Assembly (NCBI GenBank): GCA_946902985.2 | Contig: OX336388.2 | Span: 1,697,839,978 to 1,697,903,977 of the forward strand | Origin: Meconema thalassinum | Taxonomy: Eukaryota > Arthropoda > Insecta > Orthoptera > Tettigoniidae | Length of the DNA stretch: 64,000 bases | Reading direction: 5' to 3' | Shown here: positions 43,204 through 53,206 of the stretch, one piece after another | Layout of the letters: every line of letters begins with the position of its first letter | Position numbering within the stretch: position 1 is the first letter of the stretch | The notes under the pieces: model-generated | What the model saw: only the letters and a program-made list of their open reading frames with translations | What the model was told of the DNA's origin: nothing | Database searches by the model: none | Position numbers and translations under genes: made by a program

Positions 43204-46200
43204 TCGTTACTAATTCTGTCAAGTAATTATAACTTCGATACTAATTATGACAAGTAACAATAACTTCGTTACTAATTATGACAAGTAACTGTAACTTTGT
43301 TACAAATTATGGCAGGTAACTGTAACTTCGATACTAATTACTACAGGTAACAGTAACTTCGATACTAATTATGACAGGTTACTGTAACATCGTTACTAAT
43401 TATGTCAAGTAATTGTAACTTCGATACTAATTTTGACATGTAACTGTAATTTCGATACAAGTTATGGCAGGATACTCTAATTTCGATACTTATTATGACA
43501 GGTAACAGTAACTTCGATACTTATTATGACAAGTAACTTTAACTTCGATACTAATTATGACAGGTAACTGTAACTTCGTTACTAATTATAACTAGTAACT
43601 GTAACTGCGATACAAATTATGGCAGGTAACTGTAACTTCTATACTAATTACTACAGGTAACAGTTACTTCGATACTAATTATGACAGGTTACTGTATCAT
43701 CGTTACTAATTATGTCAAGTAATTGTAACTTCGATACTAATTATGACATGTAACTGCAACTTCGATACTTATTATGACAAGGAACTGAAATTTCTATACA
43801 AAATATGGCAGGAAACTGTAACTTTTATACTAAGTATGACAGGTAACAGTAACTTCGATACTAATTATGACAAGTAACTGTAACATCGATACCAATTATG
43901 ACAGGTAACTGTAACTTCGTTACTAAATATGACATGTAACTGTAATTTCGATACAAATTATGGCAGGTAACTGTAACTTCGATACTAATTATGACAGGTA
44001 ACAGTAAATTCGATACTAATTATGGCAGGTAACTGTAACTTCGATACTAATTATGACAGGTAACAGTTACTTCGATACAAATTATGACAAGTAACTGTAA
44101 CTTCGATACTTATTATGACAGGTAACTGTAACTTCGTTACTAATTATGACAAGTAACTGTAATTTCGTTACAAATTATGGCAGGTAATTGTAATTTCGAT
44201 ACTAATTATGACAGGTAACAGTTACTTCGATACTAATTATGACAAGTAACAGTAACTTCGATACTAATTATGACAAGTAACTGTAACTTCGATACTAATT
44301 ATGACAGGTAACTGTAACTTCGTTCCTAATTATGACAATTAATTGAATTTTCGATACAAATTTTGGCAGGTAAATCTAACTTCGGTACTTATTATGACAG
44401 GTAAGAGTAACTTCGATACTAATCATGACAAGTAACTGTAACTTCGATACTAATTATGACAGGTAACTGTAACTTCGTTACTAATTATGACAAGTAGCTG
44501 TATCTTCGATACAAATTATGGCAGGTAACTGTAACTTCGATACTAATTACTACAGGTAACAGTTACTTCGATACTAATTATGACAGGTTACTGTAACATC
44601 GTTACTAATTATGTCAAGTAATTGTAACTTCGATACTAATTATGGCAAGTAACTGTAACTTCGATACTTATTATGACAGGTAACTCTAATTTCGATTAAA
44701 ATTATGGCAGGTAACTGTAACTTCGATACTAATTATGACAGGTAACAGTAACTTCGATACTAATTATGACAAGTAACTATAACTTCGATACAAATTATGA
44801 CAGGCAACTGTAACTTCGATACTAATTATGACAAGAAACTCTAACTTCGTTACTAATTATGACAAGTAACAGTAATTTTGATAAATTATTATTGTAGGTA
44901 ACTGTAACTTCAATACTAATTATGACAGGTAACAGTAACTTCGATGCTATTTATGACAGGTAACTGTAACTTCGATACTAATTATGACAAGTAACTTTAA
45001 TTTCGATACTAATTATGGTAGGTAACTGTAACTTCGATACAAATTATGACATGTCCCTGTAATTTCGATACAAATTATGGCAGGTAACTGTAACTTCGAT
45101 ACTAATTATGTCAGGTAACAGTAACTTCGATACAAATTATGGCAGGTAACAGTACCTTCGATACTAATTATGACAGGTAACTGTAACTTCGATACTAATT
45201 ATGACAAGTAATTATAACTTCGATACTAATTATGACAGGTAAATGTAACTTCGATACTAATTATGACAAGTAACTGTAATTTCGATACAAATTATGGCAG
45301 GTAACAGTACCTTCGATACTAATTATGACAGGTAACTGTAACTTCGATACTAATTATGACAAGTAATTATAACTTCGATACTAATTAAGACAGCTAAATG
45401 TAACTTCGATACTAATTATGACAAGTAACTGTAACTTCGATACTAATTATGACAAGTAACTGTAACTTCGATACTAATTATGACAGGTAACAGTAACTTC
45501 GATACTAATTATGACAAGTAACTGTAATTTCGATACAAATTTTGGCAGGTAACTGTAACTTTGATATTAATTATGACAGGTAACAGTAACTTCGATACTA
45601 ATTATGACAAGTAACTGTAACATCGATACCAATTATGACAGGTAACTGTAACTTCGTTACTAATTATGACATGTAACTGTAACTTCGATACTAATTATGG
45701 CAGGTAACTGTAACTTCGATACTAATTACTAGAGGTAACAGTAACTTCGATACTAATTATGACAGGTTACTGTAACATCGTTACTAATTATGTCAAGTAA
45801 TTGTAACTTCGATACTAATTATGACAAGTAACTGTAACTTCGTTACTAATTATGACAAGTAACTGTAACTTCGATACAAATTATGGCAGGTAGCTGTAAC
45901 TTCGATACTAATTACTACAGGTAACAGTAACTTCGATACTAATTATGACAGGTTACTGTAACATCGTTACTAATTATACCAAGTAATTGTAACTTCGATA
46001 CTAATTTTGACATGTAACTGTAACTTCGATACTTATTATGACAGGTAACTGTAATTTCGATTAAAATTATGGCAGGTAACTGTATCCTCGATACTAATTA
46101 ATACAGGTAACAGTAACTTCGATTCTAATTCTGACAGGTTACTGTAACACCGTTACTAATTATGTCAAGTAACTGTAACTTCGATACTTATTATGACAAG

Positions 46201-47327
46201 TAACTGTAACTTCGATACTTATTGTGACAGGTAACTGTAACTTCATTACTAATTATGACAAGAAACTGTAACTTCGATACTAATTATGACAGGTAACTGT
46301 AACTTCGATACTAATTATGACATATAAATGTAACTTCGATACTAATTATGACAAGTAACTGTAACTTCGATACTTATTATGACAGGTAACAGTAACATCG
46401 ATATTAATTATGACAAGTAACAGTAACTTCGATAGTAATTATGACAAGTAACTGTAATTTCGATACAAATTTTGGCAGGTAACTGTAACGTCGATACTAA
46501 TTATGACAGGTAACAGTAACTTCGATACTAATTATGACAAGTAACTGTAACATCGATACTAATTATGACAATTAACTTTAATTTCGATACTAATTATGGT
46601 AGGTAACTGTAACTTCGATACTAATTATGACAAGTCCCTGTAATTTCGATACAAATTATGGCAGGTAACTGTAACTCCGATACTAATTATGTCATGTAAC
46701 AGTAACTTTGATACTAATTATGACAGGAAACTGTAACTTCGTTACTTATTATGAAAAGTAACTGTAATTTCGATACAAATTATGACAGGTAACTGTAACT
46801 TCGTTACTAATTATGACAAGTAACTGTAATTTCGATACAAATTATGGCAGGTAACAGTACCTTCGATACTAATTATGACAGGTAACTGTAACTTCGATAC
46901 TTATTATGACAAGTAATTATAACTTCGATACCAATTATGACAGGTAAATGTAACTTCGATACTAATTATGACAAGTAACTGTAACTTCGATACTAATTAT
47001 GACAAGTAACTGTAACTTCGATACTAATTATGACAGGTAACAGTAACTTCGATACTAATTATGACAAGCAACTGTAATTTCGATACAAATTTTGGCAGGT
47101 AACTGTAACTTCGTTATTAATTATGACAGGTAACAATAACTTCGATACTAATTATGACAAGTAACTGTAACATCGATACCAATTATGACAGGTGACTGTA
47201 ACTTTGTTACTAATTATGACATGTAACTGTAACTTCGATACAAATTATGGCAGGTAACTGTAACTTCGATACTAATTACTACAGGTAACAGTAACTTCGA
47301 TACTAATTATGACAGGTTACTGTAACA
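43204..47327 (+). repeat. Unit 0: relative of the 5.41-kb unit, without LINE or SINE
   Basis: Phased on the LINE target site TCGTTACT at 43,204, this stretch follows the order of variants seen in units 1-3 (ACTAATTCTGTCAAGTAATTATAAC, CAGGATACTCTAATTTCG, CTATACAAAATATGG, GACAAGTAATTATAAC, GTTGACATG-type junctions). It is 4,124 bp long. It lacks about 0.9 kb present at 51.17-52.07 kb in unit 1. It also lacks the SINE, leaving the empty site at 45,985-46,000. Confidence 0.8.
45985..46000 (+). other. Empty SINE insertion site in unit 0
   Basis: AATTGTAACTTCGATA is followed by CTAATTTTGACATGTAACTG, the same flank that follows both SINEs. It differs from the SINE target duplication only by T in place of the second C of ACCTCG. 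It is therefore the uninterrupted paralogous site. Confidence 0.85.
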
Positions 47328-47335
47328 TCGTTACT
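47328..47335 (+). repeat. Left target-site duplication of the LINE
   Basis: TCGTTACT here is repeated at 50,492-50,499 on the other side of the LINE. Sister units have it once, as GTAACATCGTTACTAATTCTG, which matches the two flanks joined. The last T could belong to the element, so the duplication is 7-8 bp. Confidence 0.7.
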
Positions 47336-47436
47336 TTTTATTTATTTATTCGTGTCAGAAGCAAACAAAATACTGGATTACACTAAAATTACATACATAT
47401 TTACAAAAAGTAAACCATACAACACACAATGTCTTT
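47336..47436 (-). other. LINE 3' untranslated region and tail
   Basis: About 100 bp after the RT stop, ending CTGACACG then AATAAATAAATAAAA at the left junction. The tail contains AATAAA overlaps and resembles a short A-rich microsatellite tail rather than a long poly(A). This end joins the satellite at TCGTTACT. Confidence 0.75.
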
Positions 47437-49248
47437 TCAAACCACGGTCAACCAAAAATGTGCAACCTGTATAGCATTGGAAGTTGCTAGTAAAAGATCT
47501 TCTGCTGTACAAGTGGCAGGGCACAGCGGACAATTCAGTAGATGCTCCATGGTATGGGGCATACCGCAGTCGCAGTTGGTGGAGTCGACGGGGAAGTGCC
47601 ATTTCTGCAAGTTATCCTTAGATCTTCCAACAGCAAAACGGAGACGATTAAGTGCCCTCCACACGATCCATTTCTGATCATGTCCAGGTGGGAGGCTTTC
47701 CGAAGGGTGATCCCATAGAGAGTTATTCCCAAGCCGAGAAGTCCACAATTGTTTTCTAGCTGTAGCTGGTGTAGTTAGCAAGACTGTAGTGGTGTTGAGG
47801 AAACTTCTCCTGGACTTCAACCTACGGGTGGCTGGTACATAACCGTACAACGGATGGGAAAACTGATTAACCTGTTTAGCTCTCTCTTCATTGGCTGCTA
47901 CCTCACGACGTATATCCGGTGGTGCTATCCCTGCAAGCTGGTAAAGTTTTGCAAGAGGTGTAGGCTTCAAACAACCTGTAATAAGCCTACATGTTTCATT
48001 AAGCGCCTTGTTAACATTATTTGCATGAGTGGATTTGTACCACACTGGACATGCATATTCTGCAACACTGTAACATGTTGCAAGCGCTGTCGTTCTCAAG
48101 GTTGATGGTTGAGAGCCCCAGGTGCTACCAGTGATCTTACGTAGGATGTTATTCCTAGCTTCCACCTTTAGTCTGGTATTCCGGCAATGCTGTTTGTAGG
48201 TCAGAGTACGATCGAGGGTAACTCCCAGATATTTTGGATGAGGAGTGTTAACTAAGCGTGTTCCTTGCCAAGAGACGTTAAGTTCACGACGAGCCTGCTT
48301 GTGCTTCAGATGAAATGCACACAACTGAGTTTTTGATGGATTTGGACGAAGTTGATTATCATAGTAATAGACATCCAACTCAGTCAATGCTTGTGTTAAA
48401 TGAGCTTCAACATCTTCGAAGGATATCCCCTGACAAGCTAATGCTAGATCGTCGGCATAAAGAAAACTTCTAGTGTTCCTTGGAAGTGGTTGGTCGTTAG
48501 TGTAGACGTTAAACAACATTGGTGATAGAACACTACCTTGAGGTAAGCCATTTCTTTGACGTCTCCATCGACTGCGCTGTCCTTGGAATTCCACATAAAA
48601 TCTCCTGTTTTGAAGGAAACTTTCAATAAGTTTTGTGAAACTGTAATCCTTCGTGATTCCATAAATCTTCTGTAACAAAGCACGATGATTGACAGTGTCA
48701 TAGGCAGCGGTCAAATCGATAAAAGCTACTCCCGTGATATTCCGTGTTTCAAAGCCATCCTCAATGAATTGAGTGAGGTTAAGGATCTGGGATGTACAAC
48801 TTTTCCCTGGTCTGAAGCCTGCTTGTTGTTGTATGAGAGCAGGCTCTACGACATGTACTAGGCGGTTCAGTAACATTCGTTCAAAGATTTTAAGCAGGTG
48901 ACACAACAAGGATATTGGCCTGTAGTTTTGAAGTTCAGTTGACATTTTACCAGGTTTCAGAATCGGTATGACTCGTGATTTCCTCCAGGTTTTTGGGAAA
49001 TTGCAGGATTTCAAACAGTTGTTGAAGAAAGCTAGGACCCATTCTCTTGCTCGTTCCCCAAAGTGTTTGATCTGCTCTAATCTGATATCATCTACTCCTG
49101 CTGCCTTGCCGATCTTACAACTATCAATGGCTGCCGTCAGTTCTGCCATGCAAAAAGGTTGCATAAGTTGACTAGTCTCGAGTTCTTCTGACCGAGCAAT
49201 TTTATGATCTGACCTGCGTAATGGATGGTCAGATTTACCATTTTCCAC
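47437..49248 (-). CDS. LINE ORF2, reverse transcriptase portion (downstream of an in-frame stop)
   Basis: 603 residues counted from the first Met after the TAG. It would copy the element RNA at a nicked chromosomal target in the nucleus. Visible RT motifs in order: finger region with the PxxWRKSRVIPILKPGK pattern (about 85-101), NYRPISLL (108-115), AGFRPGKS (143-150), catalytic FIDLTAAYD with Asp178 (176-184), GLPQGSVLSP (234-243) and FLYADDLAL with the Asp266-Asp267 pair (262-270), then KYLGVTLD (339-346). The C-terminus has C559-x-C561-x3-H565-x3-H569-x3-C573, a zinc-binding-like cluster seen in many LINE ORF2 proteins. No frameshift or catalytic loss is seen. The Met at 49,248 is probably not a natural start, because the reading frame continues upstream for 14 codons to the TAG and beyond it into the endonuclease. 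Confidence 0.92.
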   Translation of the reverse strand: MENGKSDHPLRRSDHKIARSEELETSQLMQPFCMAELTAAIDSCKIGKAAGVDDIRLEQIKHFGERAREWVLAFFNNCLKSCNFPKTWRKSRVIPILKPGKMSTELQNYRPISLLCHLLKIFERMLLNRLVHVVEPALIQQQAGFRPGKSCTSQILNLTQFIEDGFETRNITGVAFIDLTAAYDTVNHRALLQKIYGITKDYSFTKLIESFLQNRRFYVEFQGQRSRWRRQRNGLPQGSVLSPMLFNVYTNDQPLPRNTRSFLYADDLALACQGISFEDVEAHLTQALTELDVYYYDNQLRPNPSKTQLCAFHLKHKQARRELNVSWQGTRLVNTPHPKYLGVTLDRTLTYKQHCRNTRLKVEARNNILRKITGSTWGSQPSTLRTTALATCYSVAEYACPVWYKSTHANNVNKALNETCRLITGCLKPTPLAKLYQLAGIAPPDIRREVAANEERAKQVNQFSHPLYGYVPATRRLKSRRSFLNTTTVLLTTPATARKQLWTSRLGNNSLWDHPSESLPPGHDQKWIVWRALNRLRFAVGRSKDNLQKWHFPVDSTNCDCGMPHTMEHLLNCPLCPATCTAEDLLLATSNAIQVAHFWLTVV

Positions 49249-49290
49249 GAGCTGACGAGCAATCTGATTAGCTGTTATATTTTTGTGTCC

Positions 49291-49293
49291 CTA
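49291..49293 (-). other. In-frame amber codon splitting ORF2
   Basis: On the minus strand the codons read ACA ACA AAA TAG GGA CAC. The frame is open for hundreds of codons on both sides, so this is one nonsense change (for example from CAG or TGG) in an otherwise open ORF2. It separates endonuclease from reverse transcriptase. A sequencing error or a family-wide readthrough codon cannot be excluded from one copy. Confidence 0.85.
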
Positions 49294-50397
49294 TTTTGTT
49301 GTTGGATCACAACTCAGGTACTTAAGGAGTCTCCAGGCTTTCTGACAACTCTTACTTAGATCCGTCTCCTCCATCAATTGGCACCATGCATCGTTCCTGT
49401 TCTTGGAAATCGCTGTTAAAAGATCTTCCCCAGCTTGAAGGGTATCGTTACCAAATGGGTCATTATCAAAGAGGTCAAGATAGTTTTTCAAAAGTTCCTC
49501 AGTTTCCGAAGTCAGACCTTTTATATATTGTGCTCTGCAGCCTCGGGGAATTGAAACACGGGAACAATACTTCACGATATTTACAAAGTCGTCATATAAT
49601 TCAGGAACTGGCTCAATATTTAGAATATTCTCATCTAGAGAAATGGTAAATTTCTCCCAATCAGCCTTCTTAAAATTGTATCTGAGTCGGAAAGGAACTG
49701 ACTGTGGTCGAATGGCAGCATAAATTTGGCATATAATAGGCCGGTGTTGCGTGTGAGGAATAGCTTGACCCACTGATTTTATTGATAAATGAGATATGTT
49801 TTCACTCACAAATATCATATCGGGATTATATCCACGCCTCCATCTTGCACTGTTGAAAGATGCTGGAAGTTTGTTATCATGCAATAAGTTGAGATCATAT
49901 GAGTCTGCCCATTCAGCCACGGCCTCACCACTTTCATCGGTAGTTGAGTAACCCCATATTGTGTTACGGCTGTTGAAATCACCAACAACAAACTTCACAG
50001 ATTGATGCTGGAAGTTGCTGGGTTCTACAAATTTAAATACAGTACCTGGGGGCTTATAAACTGATGTTACAGAACAGTTGCTAAGCTCTACTGTAAGAAT
50101 TTCGGTGTCATCTACAATGGAAATTCCTGTGGAGACGATCTGAATATTAGGTTTGGCAAAGATAATGCTGCCATAATGTCGATGAGGATGTTCAACTATT
50201 AGGCTCATACCCTTGATTTTTGGACGGTGGAGAGTCAAGTCTCGGTGGGTTTCATGAATACATAGTAAATCACAATTCTGATCATGGCATATCTGGCTTA
50301 ATAACTCTTCCTTGGTGGATGAAAGACCTTCAATATTGACAGAGATGATTGTCAGTTTTGGCGCTGAAAAGGGCCGGTTTATATTAATTTTCACCAT
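49291..50397 (-). CDS. LINE ORF2, APE-type endonuclease portion (ends at premature TAG)
   Basis: 368 residues from an ATG at 50,397. It resembles the exonuclease-endonuclease-phosphatase fold that nicks target DNA for LINE integration. Visible motifs: N21 in the SVNIEG block, E49 in CIHETH, Y114 in TSVYKPPG, GDFN (139-142) with D140 and N142, NPDMIFVS with D193, and TQHRPI with H218. The last motif has Gln where many APE-type enzymes have Asp before the His (SDH). I believe this occurs in some LINE lineages, so it need not be a defect. The linker after about 230 leads toward the RT. The chain ends at TAG (49,291-49,293); 14 codons later in the same frame is the first Met of the RT portion. 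The two are therefore one ORF2 of about 986 codons broken once. Confidence 0.9.
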   Translation of the reverse strand: MVKININRPFSAPKLTIISVNIEGLSSTKEELLSQICHDQNCDLLCIHETHRDLTLHRPKIKGMSLIVEHPHRHYGSIIFAKPNIQIVSTGISIVDDTEILTVELSNCSVTSVYKPPGTVFKFVEPSNFQHQSVKFVVGDFNSRNTIWGYSTTDESGEAVAEWADSYDLNLLHDNKLPASFNSARWRRGYNPDMIFVSENISHLSIKSVGQAIPHTQHRPIICQIYAAIRPQSVPFRLRYNFKKADWEKFTISLDENILNIEPVPELYDDFVNIVKYCSRVSIPRGCRAQYIKGLTSETEELLKNYLDLFDNDPFGNDTLQAGEDLLTAISKNRNDAWCQLMEETDLSKSCQKAWRLLKYLSCDPTTK

Positions 50398-50460
50398 TCT
50401 TTGATTTGCTTCTGGATTGCTGACGTTCAGTTCGGTAATGGAAATATAATTCCAACTACC
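50398..50460 (-). other. Short spacer between the putative ORF1 stop and the ORF2 start
   Basis: 63 bp on the minus strand between TAA and the ORF2 ATG. It is open in the ORF2 frame (21 codons), so the true ORF2 start could be reached by reinitiation or could lie upstream of this Met. No regulatory motif is recognised. Confidence 0.4.
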
Positions 50461-50490
50461 TTAGCAGGGGCACCACGGGCAGGAATCAGC
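50461..50490 (-). pseudogene. Possible last nine codons of a truncated LINE ORF1
   Basis: Minus-strand codons from the 5' edge read Ala-Asp-Ser-Cys-Pro-Trp-Cys-Pro-Cys then TAA. The frame is that of ORF2, with the TAA 21 codons before the ORF2 ATG. Cysteine-rich C-termini are common in LINE ORF1 proteins, so this may be the ORF1 end cut by 5' truncation. Thirty bases are too few to be sure. Confidence 0.3.
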
Positions 50491-53200
50491 TTCGTTACTA
50501 ATTCTGTCAAGTAATTATAACTTCGATACTAATTATGACAAGTAACTGTAACTTCGTTACTAATTATGACAAGTAACTGTAACTTTGATACAAATTATGG
50601 CAGGTAACTGTAACTTCGATACTAATTACTACAGGTAACAGTAACTTCGATACTAATTATGACAGGTTACTGTAACATCGTTACTAATTATGTCAAGTAA
50701 TTGTAACTTCGATACTAATTTTGACATGTAACTGTAATTTCGATACAAATTTTGGCAGGATACTCTAATTTCGATACTTATTATGACAGGTAACAGTAAC
50801 TTCGATACTTATTATGACAAGTAACTTTAACTTCGATACTAATTATGACAGGTAACTGTAACTTCGTTACTAATTATGACTAGTAACTGTAACTTCGATA
50901 CAAATTATGGCAGGTAACTGTAACTTCGATACTAATTACTACAGGTAACAGTTACTTCGATACTAATTATGACAGGTTACTGTAACATCGTTACTAATTA
51001 TGTCAAGTAATTGTAACTTCGATACTAATTATGACATGTAACTGCAACTTCGATACTTATTATGACAAGGAACTGTAATTTCTATACAAAATATGGCAGG
51101 AAACTGTAACTTTTATACTAAGTATGACAGGTAACAGTAACATCGATACTAATTATGACAAGTAACTGTAACTTCGTTACTAATTATGACAAGTAACTCT
51201 AATTTTGATAAAAAATTATGGCAGGTAACTGTAACTTCGATACTAATTAATACAGGTAACAGTAACTTCGATACTAATTCTGACAGGTTACTGTAACACC
51301 GTTACTAATTATGTCAAGTAACTGTAACTTCGATACTAATTATGACAAGTAACTGTAACTTCGATACTTATTATGACAGGTAACTGTAACTTCATTACTA
51401 ATTATGACAAGAAACTGTAACTTCGATACTAATTATGACAGGTAACTGTAACTTCGATACTAATTATGACAAAGAAAAGGTAACTTCGATACTAATTATG
51501 ACAAGTAACTGTAATTTCGATACAAATTATGGAAGGTAACTGTAACGTCGATACTAATTATGACAGGTAACAGTAACTTCGATACTTATTATGGCAGGTA
51601 ACTGTAACTTCGATACTAATTATGACAGGTAACAGTTACTTCGATACTAATTATGACAAGTAACTGAAACTTCGATACTAATTATGACAGGTAACTGTAA
51701 CTTCGTTACTAATTATGACAAGTAACTGTAATTTCTTAACAAATTATGGCGGGTAATTGTAATTTCGATACTAATTATCACAGGTAACAGTAACTTCGAT
51801 ACTAATTATGACAAGTAACTGTAACTTCGATACTAATTATGACAGGTAACTGTAACTTCGTTACTAATTATGACAAGTAACTGTAACTTCGATACAAATT
51901 ATGGCAGGTAACTGTAACTTCGATACTAATTACTACAGGTAACAGTAATTTCGATACTAATTATGACAAGTAACTGTAATTTCGATACAAAATTTGGCAG
52001 GTAACTGTAACTTCGAAACTAATTATGACAGGTAACAGTAACTTCGATACTAATTATGACAAGTAACTGTAACATCGATACCATTTATGACAGGTAACTG
52101 TAACTTCGTTACTAATTATGACATGTAACTGTAATTTCGATACAAATTATGGCAGGTAACTGTAACTTCGATACTAATTATGACAGGTAACAGTAACTTC
52201 GATACTAATTATGGCAGGTAACTGAAACATCGATACTAAGTATGACAGGTAACAGTTACTTCGATACAAATTATGACAAGTAACTGTAACTTCGATACTT
52301 ATTATGACAGGTAACTGTAACTTCGTTACTAATTATGACAAGTAACTGTAATTTCGTTACAAATTATGGCAGGTAATTGTAATTTCGATACTAATTATGA
52401 CAGGTAACAGTTACTTCGATACTAATTATGACAAGTAACAGTAACTTCGATACTAATTATGACAAGTAACTGTAACTTCGATACTAATTATGACAGGTAA
52501 CTGTAACTTCGTTCATAATTATGACAATTAATTGAATTTTCGATACAAATTTTGGCAGGTAAATCTAACTTCGATACTTATTATGACAGGTAAGAGTAAC
52601 TTCGATACTAATCATGACAAGTAACTGTAACTTCGATACTAATTATGACAGGTAACTGTAACTTCGTTACTAATTATGACAAGTAACTGTAACTTCGATA
52701 CAAATTATGGCAGGTAACTGTAACTTCGATACTAATTACTACAGGTAACAGTAACTTCGATACTTATTATGACAGGTTACTGTAACATCGTTACTAATTA
52801 TGTCAAGTAATTGTAACTTCGATACTAATTATGGCAAGTAACTGTAACTTCGATACTTATTATGACAGGTAACTCTAATTTCGATACAAATTATGGCAGG
52901 TAACTGTAACTTCGATACTAATTATGACAGGTAACAGTAACTTCGATACTAATTATGACAAGTAACTATAACTTCGATACAAATTATGACAGGCAACTGT
53001 TACTTCGATACTAATTATGACAAGAAACTCTAACTTCGTTACCAATTATGAAAAGTAACAGTAATTTTGATAAAATATTATGGTAGGTAATTGTAACTTC
53101 AATACTAATTATGACAGGTAACAGTAACTTCGATGCTATTTATGACAGGTAACTGTAACTTCGATACTAATTATGACAAGTAACTTTAATTTCGATACTA

Positions 53201-53206
53201 GGCCTA
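53201..53206 (+). other. Six-base insertion GGCCTA marking the 5.4-kb unit
   Basis: GATACTAGGCCTAATTATGG replaces the usual GATACTAATTATGG. The same insertion is at 58,611-58,616. It is absent from the matching place in unit 0 (about 45,013), so it arose in the lineage of units 1 and 2. Confidence 0.85.

Larger units (their letters stand above)
1..47335 (+). repeat. 31-bp satellite array, left segment
   Basis: Monomers follow one another with a 31-bp period (for example the AGGTAAC/AAGTAAC starts near 1, 32 and 63). The typical monomer has a doubled hexamer GTAACT GTAACT, then TTCGATACTAAT, then TATGACAG. Common variants are CAG for CTG after GTAA, TTCGTTAC for TTCGATAC, an AATTTCGATACAAATTATGG form, an AAGTCCCTG form and an A-rich TTTTGATAAAAAATTATGG form. 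All copies run the same way. Stops (TAA, TGA; TAA/TAG on the reverse strand) recur in every frame, so nothing here is coding. I see no gene, RNA gene or unrelated unique sequence from 1 to 47,335. Monomer family not recognised. A pericentromeric or other heterochromatic location is only inference. Confidence 0.97.
47336..50491 (-). mobile_element. 5'-truncated non-LTR retrotransposon (Jockey/CR1-like LINE)
   Basis: This 3,156-bp insertion is unlike the satellite around it in composition and coding content. Read on the minus strand it holds the last codons of a possible ORF1, an APE-type endonuclease, a reverse transcriptase, a cysteine/histidine C-terminal motif, a 3' untranslated region of about 100 bp and a 3' tail AATAAATAAATAAAA at the left edge. 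No LTRs are visible. It is flanked by TCGTTACT on both sides, as expected of target-primed reverse transcription. Uninterrupted sites exist at 43,204, 56,027 and 61,436. The class is clear; Jockey against CR1 or a related clade is a guess from the domain order and lack of an evident RNase H domain. Confidence 0.93.

Noticed and set aside
1..47327. CRISPR array (short direct repeats in long series)
   Set aside because: The repeats are contiguous 31-bp monomers with no unique spacers between constant repeats, and there are no cas genes. The inserted elements are eukaryotic.
47378..48701. Other minus-strand frames in the LINE (47,378-47,602; 47,535-47,732; 48,444-48,701)
   Set aside because: They overlap the RT coding sequence in other frames and show no motif continuity, so there is no evidence of a frameshift.
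47429..49649. Plus-strand open frames across the LINE (47,429-47,677; 47,854-48,105; 48,968-49,171; 49,386-49,649)
   Set aside because: They are antisense shadows of the LINE ORF2 with no recognisable domain.
47336..50491. LTR retrotransposon or endogenous virus
   Set aside because: No terminal repeats, protease or integrase; the APE endonuclease upstream of RT and the A-rich 3' tail are those of a non-LTR element.
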